A DNA stretch of 64,000 nt from CAVRXT01 sp049644285 (GTDB lineage: Bacteria; Acidobacteriota; Terriglobia; Acidiferrales; UBA7541). The notes under the pieces were generated by a model. The model was not told the DNA's origin. It did not search any database and saw only the letters and a list, made by a program, of their open reading frames with translations. The stretch covers positions 1 to 64,000 of the forward strand of contig JBARRP010000107.1 of assembly GCA_049644285.1 (NCBI GenBank). The letters are read 5' to 3'. The position numbers were made by a program, and so were the translations under genes. This document shows positions 52,932 through 61,991 of the stretch, in pieces; positions within the stretch are counted from its first letter, which is position 1, and each line of letters opens with the position of its first letter.

Positions 52932-53411
52932 TTGTGCGCAGCGCCCGCCGACGGACCAAAACTCCGACTCTGTCCACGCGGCTCCATCAGCGGGAATCCG
53001 GATAGCTTCCCGGAAGCGGCCGGCGGTCAGGTTGTCGATCAGTGACCTCAAACGTTCGGTTTCGCTTTCGGCCGCTTCATCGCACGCATCGCATCCGCAG
53101 GTCGGGAAAGCGGTCATGCACCAGCGCCCGAAGCGGACGCGGACCCCAGGGAAGGCCGAGAAAGTGACGACGATGGGCGCGGCACTGACGTCCCGCGGCA
53201 CGAGGGTTACACTCGGGCGCGCCAGTTTGCAGCCCTCCTCCAGCTCGGGGTCGAGACCATACCCCTCCGCACGCTCGGCGTCGAACTCCAGCTCCAACCG
53301 GTCCAGTAACTCTGCCGCAACGTCGTGCAAGGATGCGAATCGCGCCGGGTTTGTGACGCGCGAATAAGCTTCTAGAGGCGGGCCCTGAGCCCCCCACCGA
53401 CGCCCGTTCAT
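52932..53411 (-). CDS. DUF6226 family protein
   Basis: 159 residues, ATG at 53411. Recognisable by YSRVTNPARFASLHDVAAEL, the acidic DPELEEG, LVPRDVSAAPIVVTFSAFPG and the cysteine-rich FPTCGCDACDE. The family is common in actinobacteria and has no assigned function; here it is an isolated gene between a broken thioesterase and a cupin, in line with horizontal transfer. Ribosome binding site weak. Confidence 0.75.
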
Positions 53412-53520
53412 CTATTCCATTACTCCATTGAGTAACACGAGTCGGTAGCCCGAGTGGGATATCAGGCGGAACCTGATGTCTCATGCGTTCCACCCTCGCA
53501 TGTGTTCGTTTAGGTGGACG

Positions 53521-54207
53521 CTATCTTGCGCACAATCCTTTCGGCGTCCAATCGGTCGCCATAATCGTCGCTTGTTGCGACGCGTCGTGCAAGATGAGCA
53601 CCAATGATCGTCGCTGCTCCGTCCCCGTGACCGTGAGCTTCATGGGCTGACCGCCCGGCACGATTACGCTGACTCCCTTTTGGCCCACCTGCTTGCCTCC
53701 CGGCGTTTCCAAGCATGTCTCTCCGCTTTCGGTGTACCAAGCTTCGGGCCCAGGATGACGGTGGATGCGCGTCTTCATCCCCGGAGTCATGATCGCTTCC
53801 ATGTACTGCGCGATGTATTTCGTATCGGGGCTCACCACCAACGGGCCGATTTCTGCGACACGCTCCCCGCCGGCCGGTCGCCATCCAGCCTCGCTGATCG
53901 TGAGCAGCCACACCTTCCCGAGCGCTTGAACCACTGTTCGGTCGGGGCCTTTGGACGCCTCGGCCTCGGCACGCGTCGCAAACTTGTCCAGGTGCCAGAA
54001 AATGGGCCGCTGCGGTAGCTGCCCCACTGGCTGATTGGCGATGATCCAGCACCCTATTTCGTTTGTCCGTTCGCTAACAGGCAAGCAGTCCGCGTAGACA
54101 GCTTGTGCAGATGCAGAAGGAAGCGCGGCGAGTTCAATCATACATAGAGCAGCCAAAGCCAATGCTTGATGTGCGAATCGCACCTTCGATATCCGGGAAA
54201 TTGCCAT
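53521..54207 (-). CDS. Exported cupin-domain protein
   Basis: 228 residues from ATG 54207. Signal peptide HQALALAALCMIELAALPSA. The first half (about 35-110) contains SERTNEIGCWIIANQPVGQL, and the cupin core is at about 140-205: TRIHRHPGPEAWYTESGETC, with G-x5-H-x-H-x3-E-type metal ligands, and VIVPGGQPMKLTVTG. Function unknown; small periplasmic cupins often act as binding or isomerase-type proteins. It starts about 110 nt after the DUF6226 promoter side on the same strand. Confidence 0.78.
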   Translation of the reverse strand: MAISRISKVRFAHQALALAALCMIELAALPSASAQAVYADCLPVSERTNEIGCWIIANQPVGQLPQRPIFWHLDKFATRAEAEASKGPDRTVVQALGKVWLLTISEAGWRPAGGERVAEIGPLVVSPDTKYIAQYMEAIMTPGMKTRIHRHPGPEAWYTESGETCLETPGGKQVGQKGVSVIVPGGQPMKLTVTGTEQRRSLVLILHDASQQATIMATDWTPKGLCAR

Positions 54208-54688
54208 TTTAGAATCCTGACCTCCGAAGCGTAACAGGGGAAAGCAGTATTGCACTCGCTACCCTCGCGTCAAGAATTTTCGCGTTGTCGCTCAGGGCGG
54301 GTGGCACACCCTTTGCGCGGGAGGAGAGTCGGCTGCTCCATCCTTGGTTTCTAAGGGTGGGGCTTTTATCCGACGGGATCGTTCGCGCGTTGACACTAGC
54401 TGCGCGTGATGAAATGCAGGTATCCCTGACCGTAGTAACGCTTCAATTTCCTGGGCATAAGAAGCAGGGCCGAAAGCCCCACCCTCCCACACCGAGGATG
54501 CCGCACCCACACAGTACTCCCGAGTGAACTATTGCAGTGGTATAATGCGCTCCTGCTGATGCCGGAGCGAGGGAGAATGCCCAAGCCCGCTGGGAAGGGT
54601 GCGCCACCCGCCAGTTCGGTGATGCTCTAAATGGGCCCTTTCCATCAACACACATTTAGAGCAGCACCGCCAGTTCCAAGAACTTGAT
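54208..54688. repeat. Intergenic region with long inverted repeat and extended -10
   Basis: GGGTGGGGCTTT (54355-54366) is repeated in exact inverse as AAAGCCCCACCC (54473-54484), 106 nt apart, with related 'GGGTGGCACACCC' words at 54299-54311: a REP-like composite. Farther on, TGGTATAAT at 54538-54546 is an extended -10 promoter reading toward the PIN gene, giving a leader of about 130-170 nt. No gene seen. Confidence 0.5.
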
Positions 54689-54724
54689 TTGAACCTAGAT
54701 TGGAGAGATGATTTCACTTCCCTG

Positions 54725-55952
54725 ATGTCAGAATCGAAGTCCCAGAAACACCAGAGACCGCAACTGCGGGTCGTGTTTGACACGAACGTGCTCTATACGG
54801 GTTCGGCCAGCGACCTGGTTCGGCAAGAAGCGGCGAACCTGATCAAGCAAAGTATGTTTCCCGACCTTGAAATCCAGTGGTACCTCCCAGAATTGGTTCG
54901 CCATGAGAGGCAATATCAGATGCAGAAACGGGCCCTGGAACTGCTGCCAGCCATTGGGAAGGTCGAAAAGCTCCTTGGGCATAAGCTCGCCATCACCGAA
55001 GAGACCCTTCTTGACACACGTTGAAAAGGCGGTGTGTCAGCGGCAGGAGGAGCTAGGTTTACTGACCCTGAAAGTAGATTATAACAGAGTCGAATGGCAT
55101 CGGGTCACCTTTGATGCACCATACAGGAGGCCGCCCTTCAAAGATGGGGAAACCGAAAAGGGCTTCCGCGACTCTATAATCGTCGAATGTTTTCTCCAGC
55201 TTGTGGCTAACTCCCCGAAGACGCCGAAGGCCTGTAGAATCGTCCTGGTGAGCGGAGACGCATTAGTCGCCCAAGCAGTGAAAGCCCGAACCGCCGGATC
55301 GACAAACACTGCAGTACTTTCAACCCTGGAAGAACTGAAGGGGTTGATCAATACCTTGGTTTCCGAAGTGGATGAGGCGTTTCTAGCGTCTCTTAAAGCA
55401 AAGGCCGAGAAACTGTTCTTTATCCCGAAGGAAGAGTCCACCTTGCTCTATAAGGAGCACATTATAGACAAGCTGAAAGAGAAGTTTGCGGCAGAGTTGG
55501 CTGCTACGCCGCCGGGAGCAACGATTCGAAAGAACGGGACGTGGACGATCAATCGGCCGAACTTCGCAAAAAAGACTGGTCAGCGGATTCAATGGACCTC
55601 AAGGATTGAAGTCGAAGCAGAGGCTTCGAAGATCGTATCTCAGGCGCCGGTGGTCGAATCCGCGTCACCGCAAACAACTCCCGAGATGAACGTATTGTCG
55701 CCTACCCCGACGTGGCTGCTCGGAAGCGGAGTCGGATCAGTACCTTTATCTAGCCTGGCGAACCTGATGAACCCGACTGTCCAGGGGATCAGTTTCCTGC
55801 CGTTGTCAGCCGGCAGGACTGTCACAACGCATAAGGGTGTTGATGTATACGAGGTCCTTTGGAGCGTGGATGTGACGACCGCCCGCGAGCTCCGCAGGCC
55901 ATCAATTGACGAGATAAGGCATTCAGAGCCGACGTGGGAACAGGTTACCTAA
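54725..55952 (+). pseudogene. PIN-domain ribonuclease gene with one frameshift
   Basis: ATG 54725 (or TTG 54689) opens a frame with QLRVVFDTNVLYTGSA (first catalytic Asp) and LPELVRHERQYQMQKR (Glu), ending at TGA 55022-55024. The next frame, one base over, continues without a gap: LTHVEKAVCQRQEELGL, GFRDSIIVECFLQLVA (third acidic residue) and RIVLVSGDALVAQAVK (fourth), followed by about 220 residues of unknown domain to 55952. Together they make a roughly 400-residue protein with a PIN (DUF4935-like) nuclease. One extra base near 55005-55020 breaks it. Gene is less GC-rich than its neighbours, typical of acquired defence or toxin genes. Confidence 0.7.
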
Positions 55953-56194
55953 ATCATGATGACCGGGGACTAAGTCTCAGCATGGGTAAGACAAACATCC
56001 CCGATGTTGTCCAAAGAGCGCCACACCGAAGACGACCTTTCGTCCAGGATGCCGCGTCTGCTGCCAACATCTGGCACTGTGCGGGGTGCCCCTCCCTTGC
56101 GAACTGGGCAAGGTTGGGAGCGCGTGCCTCTTCACATCCCGGAACTCGTCGAATCGGCTTCGCGCTGATTGCTGATTGCTGAGCGCTCCCCATT

Positions 56195-57199
56195 TCAGAG
56201 CGTCAAGTAAACGATCTGGAGGAAGGAGTCGCCGTTGAAGAATCCTTTGCCCCAGTCCGGGTCGAGATCGGCGAAGGGTTTGGCGGCGATGGCTTCCTGC
56301 ACGGACTTCCCGGAGGACTTCAGCTTCTGAGCGCGGTCACGCGTCGTGGAGAGCATGTCGCGGAATTTCGCGAGGTCGGCCTTATTGGCCAGCGGGCCGT
56401 GTCCGGGGACGATTTTGGTGTTGTTGTCGGCCAGCGCGATCATCTTGTTCGCGGCGGCGATCATGCCGCTGATGTTGCCGCCTGTCCCGGGGTCTATGTA
56501 AGGGTACATGCCGTTGAAGAAGAGGTCGCCCATGTGCAGGACATTGGCCTTCGTAAAATGGATGAAGATGTCCGTATCGGTGTGTGCGGGCGGAATGTGC
56601 CCGAGGGCCAAGTGTTCGCCGTTGAAATCCATCCGCATGGTGTCTTTGAACGTGCGCTGCGGCAGCGCATCGGGCGGCGACGGCTCGAAGTGCAGTCCCA
56701 GGACTTGAAGGTCGTGCGGTTCGGACATGCGCTTGGGAGTGTTCTGGTGCCCGATCACCGTCGCCCCGGCCGCGTGCAGCGACGCGTTGTTATCGGTGTG
56801 GTCGAAGTGCCAGTGCGTATCGATCGCGAATTTCAACGGAGCGTCGCCGAGGCCGTCGAGACTTTCCTTCAGCTTGGGCCAAGCGTTTGAGACGAACGTA
56901 TCCACCACCAGCTTGCCGTCCGCGCCGTTGAGCACAACCACATTGCCTCCCGGTCCCGAGAGGAGAGTGAGCTTGTCGGTCAGCTTGAACGATTGCAGCG
57001 GAAAGCTGGCGAATCGCGCTCGCATCGCCGCGACTGGGTCGGCCGCAGGCGCAGCCGCCTGCTGCGCGTAGGCCGGGATCGCCGCGCCCGCCAGCGTCGC
57101 GGGAAACAGTCGAGCCAACAGCGCTCCGCCGGCAACCGCTGTGGTCGCTTGCAACATCTGCCTCCGCGTAGTCCGTCTCACAATTCGATTCGAATCCAT
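56195..57199 (-). CDS. Tat-exported MBL-fold metallo-hydrolase
   Basis: 334 residues from ATG 57199 with GAGAGAGG upstream. Twin-arginine-like N-terminus RRTTRRQMLQATTAVAGGAL. The metallo-beta-lactamase fold shows THWHFDHTDNN (HxHxDH zinc motif), later zinc His in HTDTDIFIHF, Asp in VLHMGDLFFNG, and the final His in IVPGHGPLANKADL. The set for a dinuclear zinc hydrolase is complete. Closest in style to the periplasmic QuiP/class-B-like subset of unknown substrate; lactonase or beta-lactamase activity cannot be separated from sequence alone. Confidence 0.87.
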   Translation of the reverse strand: MDSNRIVRRTTRRQMLQATTAVAGGALLARLFPATLAGAAIPAYAQQAAAPAADPVAAMRARFASFPLQSFKLTDKLTLLSGPGGNVVVLNGADGKLVVDTFVSNAWPKLKESLDGLGDAPLKFAIDTHWHFDHTDNNASLHAAGATVIGHQNTPKRMSEPHDLQVLGLHFEPSPPDALPQRTFKDTMRMDFNGEHLALGHIPPAHTDTDIFIHFTKANVLHMGDLFFNGMYPYIDPGTGGNISGMIAAANKMIALADNNTKIVPGHGPLANKADLAKFRDMLSTTRDRAQKLKSSGKSVQEAIAAKPFADLDPDWGKGFFNGDSFLQIVYLTL

Positions 57200-57262
57200 G
57201 TCAACCTCTCTCTCTTCGATCGCGTTTTCTATTTCGATTCACTCATCGCGAGACTTGCCTGC

Positions 57263-57796
57263 CTAATTCGCAGGCTTGTTCGCAGGGGTATTCAGGACAG
57301 GGGCGGGAGTCGCAGGAAATTCCGCCTCATGGAAGATGCTGATCTGCCAGCGACTGTTCTCCTTGGTCATCACCACGATCATGAGACCCTTGCGCACCGG
57401 GATGTCTGAGCCATCCGCCGCTTTCGTTCCGGTGATGACGGTATCAGCATCGACGGACGCCAGCCCCGGTGCCAAGAAGCGAATACTTTTCACGGCGTCC
57501 GTGCGATGCGCGGCCCTGAGATTGCCGGTGAAGAGCGCCGTGAAGCGTTCTTCGATGGCTTTGCGCCCGTGGAGGTGAAATCCATACATGTTCGTGAAAT
57601 CGGCGTCTTCGGCAAACGTCATCGCCGTGCCGTGTGCGACGTGGCCGCTGAAATTCTCGTCGAAATCGGTGAAGACCTGCTGGATCGATGCGGAATCGGC
57701 GTCAGCGGTCTTCGATTCCCCCTGCGCCCAAGAAACCTGAACCGAGAACAGGAGCACCGCAACCCCTAGCATCACGACACTACGATTCGAACCCAT
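57263..57796 (-). CDS. Exported SnoaL-like (SgcJ/EcaC) protein
   Basis: 177 residues from ATG 57796 with GGAGGG about 6 nt upstream. Signal peptide SVVMLGVAVLLFSVQVSWA. A small cone-shaped alpha+beta barrel: SIQQVFTDFDENFSGHVAHG, AEDADFTNMYGFHLHGRKAI, and ENSRWQISIFHEAEFP at the end. The family covers ketosteroid-isomerase-like enzymes and binding proteins; no catalytic claim can be made. It lies 63 nt upstream of the MBL gene's start on the same strand, so they may be co-transcribed. Confidence 0.8.
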   Translation of the reverse strand: MGSNRSVVMLGVAVLLFSVQVSWAQGESKTADADSASIQQVFTDFDENFSGHVAHGTAMTFAEDADFTNMYGFHLHGRKAIEERFTALFTGNLRAAHRTDAVKSIRFLAPGLASVDADTVITGTKAADGSDIPVRKGLMIVVMTKENSRWQISIFHEAEFPATPAPVLNTPANKPAN

Positions 57797-58462
57797 CGCG
57801 CCCTCCGGATACGGAATGGGATGAAGCCAGCCGACCATTGCGCGCTGCGCATGATACAACACTTCCTCTGTGACCAGCGCATCTTCGTTTTGCTGCCATC
57901 CGCACCGAAGTGGACTTGGTCGCGTGTAAACAACCAAAGAATCATCTCAAACCAGAACTCCGACCTCGAATCTCCAACCTCTGCTCTGCGCCCTCCAACT
58001 GTCTACATAAACACCCCCTTGAATTCGCCCATTCCTGTATTACGCTAGATCACGCCGCCGAAGCGGGTCCGAAGGCCTAAAGCGGTGGCATAGGACGCGG
58101 AATCCAAAACCAAATGGAACACTTGAAAAATAGATCGCACACGCGGCCAGGTAGCCTCCGACAACTCCTTTGCCTTCACCACAATTCATTTTTGCGCAGA
58201 TCGCTACATTACGAAACTAAATGCCATCTAACTAGGAGAAAACAAACGAGGGGGGACTCTCCAAATCGCTACAAAATCACACTTTTCTGCAGTGCGGTGT
58301 CTGCACTCCGGTAGTCCGAGGTTTGGACTCGAAACCGGGGAAAAAGCGAACCCGCATATCGAATGCTACGGGGAAGGCCCCTTGAGCCTGCCGCACAGGC
58401 GACCGAAGGACCTGCTTTCGTTGGAACGCTCGCCGCGTTGTCCAGCGTCCAGCTTCCAGCCT
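57797..58462. other. Long intergenic region left of the mobile unit
   Basis: About 665 bp with no recognisable gene. The last part (58441-58462) has TCCAGCGTCCAGCTTCCAGC, the same short-word pattern as at 15311-15437, and is directly followed by the target duplication of the transposon-like unit. Confidence 0.45.
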
Positions 58463-58953
58463 CAAGCTTCGGTAGTGTCCTGATTTGATCTTGATCGAGT
58501 TTTCGAGGTTCAAGGGAACATGCAGCCTGCTAGGAGTTCCGGGCATTTCTCAGGAGGGGCAAATGATTTCTGGCGCTCACGTAATTGTCTACAGTAAAAA
58601 CGCCGAGGCGGACCGCGCATTTTTCCGCGACGTCCTCCGGTTCAACTCCGTGGATGCGGGTCATGGCTGGCTGATCTTCGCCCTGCCGCCGGCAGAAGCC
58701 GCATTCCACCCGTCCGATGAGAATGGTGTCCACGAACTCTATTTCATGTGCGACGATCTGAAAGCCGAAATGGCTTCCCTCGCGAAGAAGGACGTTAAGT
58801 GCTCTGAAGTTCAGGAAGCACCATGGGGTTCCATAACGAAGATGCGGCTTCCCGGTGGAGGCGAGGTCCGCCTTTATCAACCGAAGCATCCTACGGCCTT
58901 AGCCTTAGGCTTGAAATGAAGCGCCCGTCAAATTAGGACACTACCCAAGCTTC
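58463..58953. mobile_element. 475-bp transposon-like unit with VOC cargo
   Basis: The unit at 58471-58945 is bounded by 18-bp terminal inverted repeats: GGTAGTGTCCTGATTTGA on the left (58471-58488) and TCAAATTAGGACACTACC on the right (58928-58945), which match at 17 of 18 positions. A perfect 8-bp direct repeat, CAAGCTTC, borders it at 58463-58470 and 58946-58953, as expected of a target site duplicated on insertion. Between the ends there is one intact gene (58563-58919, VOC family) and no room for a transposase, so the unit is non-autonomous. Eight-bp duplications are made by families such as IS1595, ISL3, IS66 and IS256; the source family was not identified. Confidence 0.85.
58563..58919 (+). 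CDS. VOC (glyoxalase/bleomycin-resistance type) protein
   Basis: 118 residues from ATG 58563, with AGGAGGGG upstream; an earlier in-frame codon at 58485 lies inside the terminal repeat and adds unconserved residues. The single VOC domain shows GAHVIVYSKNAEADRAFFRD, then DAGHGWLIFALPPAEAAFHP, HELYFMCDDLKAEMASLAKK and PWGSITKMRLPGGGEVRLYQ. His near the N-terminus, His in HELYF and Glu in GEVRLYQ are candidate metal ligands, as in glyoxalase I, FosA and bleomycin-binding proteins. It fills the transposon-like unit, ending 8 nt before the right repeat, so it is the cargo. Actual substrate unknown; a detoxification or drug-resistance role is possible. Confidence 0.85.
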   Translation: MISGAHVIVYSKNAEADRAFFRDVLRFNSVDAGHGWLIFALPPAEAAFHPSDENGVHELYFMCDDLKAEMASLAKKDVKCSEVQEAPWGSITKMRLPGGGEVRLYQPKHPTALALGLK

Positions 58954-59056
58954 TAGAACATTGCAGGTCGATGGCACTCGGGCGTAATATTACGGTTTAG
59001 TTCGGCCGGAAGATCACAGCGATTGGAATCTTAGATATCGAGAACGGGAGCTCGCC

Positions 59057-59521
59057 ATGGCGCAAATCTCGCTTAAAGTGAACGGCAAGTCGCGCGTCGT
59101 CGACACCGATCCCACCACGCCGCTGCTGTACGTCTTACGGGACGACCTGGGACTAAATGGCCCGAAGTTCGGCTGCGGCCTTTCCCAGTGCGGTGCCTGC
59201 ACCGTAATCATGGACGGGAAGACTGCGCGATCCTGCAGCATTCCCGTTTCCAAGGCGCAAAACCAGGACATCACGACTCTCGAGGGCTTGGGGACTGTTG
59301 CCCATCCCCACTACCTCCAAAAAGCGTTCATCGAAGAGCAGGCGGCGCAGTGCGGCTATTGCATGAACGGCATGATCATGACCGCCAAAGTTCTGCTCGA
59401 CAAGAATCCTAAACCGACCGACGCGGACATCAAGCTGGCTCTGAACGATAATCTATGCCGCTGCGGCAGTCATCTGCGGGTCATTCGCGCCGTCAAGCGC
59501 GCCGCAAGAGAAAGAGCCTAA
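59057..59521 (+). CDS. [2Fe-2S] subunit, IorA-like (second set)
   Basis: 154 residues from ATG 59057, GGGAGC upstream. FGCGLSQCGACTVIMDG is the ferredoxin-type cluster motif; QCGYCMNGMIMTAKVLL and LCRCGSHLRV hold the second cluster. It is colinear with the IorA-like protein at 36566-37039. The large subunit follows after 12 nt. The mature complex receives electrons from the molybdenum site and passes them to a periplasmic carrier, possibly a c-type cytochrome not seen here. Confidence 0.92.
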   Translation: MAQISLKVNGKSRVVDTDPTTPLLYVLRDDLGLNGPKFGCGLSQCGACTVIMDGKTARSCSIPVSKAQNQDITTLEGLGTVAHPHYLQKAFIEEQAAQCGYCMNGMIMTAKVLLDKNPKPTDADIKLALNDNLCRCGSHLRVIRAVKRAARERA

Positions 59522-59533
59522 AGGAGAACCGAG

Positions 59534-61855
59534 ATGAACGCCAACATGGACGCCAACACGGACGTTGGAACAATCTCCCGCAGGCAGATGCTTAAAGGCG
59601 GCGGCGCACTCGTCGTAAGCTTCAGCCTTTTGGGGCCGATCTCTCGATTGCTGGCCCAGACCACGGATCCCGCGGCTCTATCAAACATCGAGCCGGACGC
59701 GACATACTTGGACTCCTGGCTCGCGATCAGCCATGACGGGAATGTCATCTTCTTCACCAGCAAGGTCGACCTTGGCACCGGCGTCGTCACCGCGCTGACC
59801 CAGATCGTGGCAGACGAGTTGGACGTGCCCTTCGAGCAAGTCACGTTGGAAACCGGGGACACCGCGAAGACGATTGACCAGTTTATGACAGTCGGCAGCA
59901 GAACGATCGAAAGAGCGGGGCCGCAATTGCGACAGGCCGCTGCTGCGGCGCGCATGGAGCTGTTGAAACTCGCCTCCGCGCAGTTCGAAGCACCCGTCGA
60001 GAAGCTCACGGTCACAAATGGCATCGTCAGCGTTGCCGGTAGCCCGCAGAAGAAAATCTCTTACGGAGATCTCATTGGGGGTAAGCGCTTCAACGTGAGG
60101 ATAACCGCTACCGGGAGCGGCTGGGATCTGAAAGTCGCCCCGGAAGTCAAAGCCAAGGATCCCAAGGACTATCGGATCATCGGCAAATCCGTGCCTCGCC
60201 TTGATCTGCCGCCGAAGTTTACGGGAGAGTTCACTTACGTGCAGGATTTCCGGCTTCCTGGGATGCTTCACGGCCGCGTGGTTCGCCCACCCGTGGTGAA
60301 TTCGAAGCCCGCGAGCGTTGACGAGAATTCCATCAAGCAGATTCCCGGCATCGTAAAAATCGTCCAGGAGGGAAACTTCTTGGGCGTGGTGGCCGAAACC
60401 GAATGGAGCGCGATCCGGGCGGTCAAGGAACTGAAGGTGACTTGGTCGACTCCGACTACAAAGCTGCCGGCCAACCACGATGAGCTGTATGCCTATCTGA
60501 AGAACACCAAGAGCTTCCGGGATCAAGTTCCCACTGACAAAGGAAATGCGGAAGCAGCGCTCTCTCAGGCGAGCAAGACCTTCGAAGCCACGTATCGCTG
60601 GCCCTTCCAGATGCATGGCATGATCGGCCCTTCCTGCGCGGTCGCCGATGTCCAGGGAGACAAAGCAACCATCTGGGCCGGCACACAAGGCCCGTTCAGG
60701 ACGCGCAAATCGGTCGCGGGAGTGTTGGGCGTGCCTGAGAAAAATGTTCGCGTCATCTACCGCGAGGGTTCGGGTTGCTACGGCCGGCTCGCCACAGACG
60801 ACGCTCCGGAAGATGCGGCGCTGATGTCGCGTGCCGTGGGCAAGCCCGTGCGTGTCCAGTGGATGCGCGAGGACGAGCACGGCTGGGAGCCCAAAGGACC
60901 GGCTCAATTCATGGTGGTTCGGGCGGGTATCGATGCCCAGGGCAAAGTCACCGCTTGGGATTTCATGGACCGCAGCTTCCCCTGGACCGAAGCGCAGGGA
61001 ATGCCTCTGCTGGCTTCCAGGCAAATCGGCATCAAACCCACCGGCCAAGGAAATTCGAATGGTATCGGAGGGGGCGGCGACATTTATGTTTTCGAAAACC
61101 AGAAGGTGTTGGCGGCGGGCATCCCCTGGGTGCTCGACGACCCGAATCCCCTGAGGACCAGCAACCTGCGCGCTCCGGGAGAATTGGCGCGCTGCTTCGC
61201 CAGTGAGTGCTTCATGGACGAGATCGCCTCGACCGTGGGCGTCGATCCGGTGCAGTTCCGGCTCGGCTATCTGACCACTAATAAGCGGGCAACCGAGGCT
61301 CTGCTCGCGGCGACGAAAAAGGCGGGATGGAAAGAGCGCCCCTCGCCCGCGCCGGCATCGACCGGATCGAAAGCCTCCGGAAGAGGCGTGGCGATTGGCA
61401 ATCGCGGGAACACAATGACGGCGGCCGTCGCCGAAGTCGAGGTAGACAAGTCCAATGGGAAAGTGGCGGTCAAGCACATCACTCTCTCGCACGACTGCGG
61501 CTTGATTGTGAATCCCGATGGGCTCACGAATCAGATTGAGGGAAACGTCATCCAGGGAGTGAGCCGCGCGCTGATGGAGATAGTTGAATTCGACGCGTCA
61601 GGCGTCAAGAACCTCGACTGGGAAAGCTACCCGATTATCACCTATCAAGACATCCCCGATGTCGACGTCGTACTGATCAACCGCCCGGAGATGCCCGCCC
61701 TTGGCGGCGGCGAACCGTCGATCGTCGGCGTGCCCGGGGCGATTGCGAACGCGATCTTCGATGCCGTCGGTATCCGCCTGCGCGAGGTTCCTTTCACCCC
61801 GGAGCGCGTCATGGCCGCGCTCAAGGCCGGAGCGTCTCCGTCGCAGAAAAGTTGA
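59534..61855 (+). CDS. Molybdopterin-binding subunit, IorB-like (second set)
   Basis: 773 residues from ATG 59534, AAAGGAG upstream. Tat signal ISRRQMLKGGGALVVSFSLL. Large-subunit motifs: TSKVDLGTGVVTALTQIVAD, GSGCYGRLATDDAPEDAALM, LRTSNLRAPGELARCFASEC and LSHDCGLIVNPDGLTNQIEG, and the C-terminal PALGGGEPSIVGVPGAIANA, which contains the catalytic Glu (GGEPS). In the first set the matching position reads SGAGEPSSRP. The enzyme would hydroxylate N-heteroaromatics or oxidise aldehydes in the periplasm. No FAD subunit or cofactor-insertion gene is adjacent; the XdhC-like gene at 45065 is the nearest. Confidence 0.92.
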   Translation: MNANMDANTDVGTISRRQMLKGGGALVVSFSLLGPISRLLAQTTDPAALSNIEPDATYLDSWLAISHDGNVIFFTSKVDLGTGVVTALTQIVADELDVPFEQVTLETGDTAKTIDQFMTVGSRTIERAGPQLRQAAAAARMELLKLASAQFEAPVEKLTVTNGIVSVAGSPQKKISYGDLIGGKRFNVRITATGSGWDLKVAPEVKAKDPKDYRIIGKSVPRLDLPPKFTGEFTYVQDFRLPGMLHGRVVRPPVVNSKPASVDENSIKQIPGIVKIVQEGNFLGVVAETEWSAIRAVKELKVTWSTPTTKLPANHDELYAYLKNTKSFRDQVPTDKGNAEAALSQASKTFEATYRWPFQMHGMIGPSCAVADVQGDKATIWAGTQGPFRTRKSVAGVLGVPEKNVRVIYREGSGCYGRLATDDAPEDAALMSRAVGKPVRVQWMREDEHGWEPKGPAQFMVVRAGIDAQGKVTAWDFMDRSFPWTEAQGMPLLASRQIGIKPTGQGNSNGIGGGGDIYVFENQKVLAAGIPWVLDDPNPLRTSNLRAPGELARCFASECFMDEIASTVGVDPVQFRLGYLTTNKRATEALLAATKKAGWKERPSPAPASTGSKASGRGVAIGNRGNTMTAAVAEVEVDKSNGKVAVKHITLSHDCGLIVNPDGLTNQIEGNVIQGVSRALMEIVEFDASGVKNLDWESYPIITYQDIPDVDVVLINRPEMPALGGGEPSIVGVPGAIANAIFDAVGIRLREVPFTPERVMAALKAGASPSQKS

Positions 61856-61883
61856 TTCGCTCGGCGCTGGACACTTCGTCGTT

Positions 61884-61950
61884 GTCATTCCGAGCGAAGC
61901 GCGCCGTTTGCGCTCCGGACTGGTATCCGGAGCGAGGAATCTGCTTTTGT
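61884..61950. repeat. REP-type element, copy 1
   Basis: GTCATTCCGAGCGAAGC (61884-61900) and, 33 nt later, GAGGAATCTGCTTTT (61934-61948) are parts of a repeat that recurs at 63064-63125. It lies between convergent genes. Such sequences are dispersed through acidobacterial genomes (general knowledge). Confidence 0.7.
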
Positions 61951-61991
61951 CGGCGACCTCGCGATCATCCCGTTAAAGTTGGCCGCTTTGG

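Noticed and set aside
59681..61492. A 603-codon open frame on the minus strand
   Set aside because: It lies entirely antisense to the well-supported IorB-like gene; its translation is Arg/His-rich with no domain, as expected for the opposite strand of a GC-rich gene.
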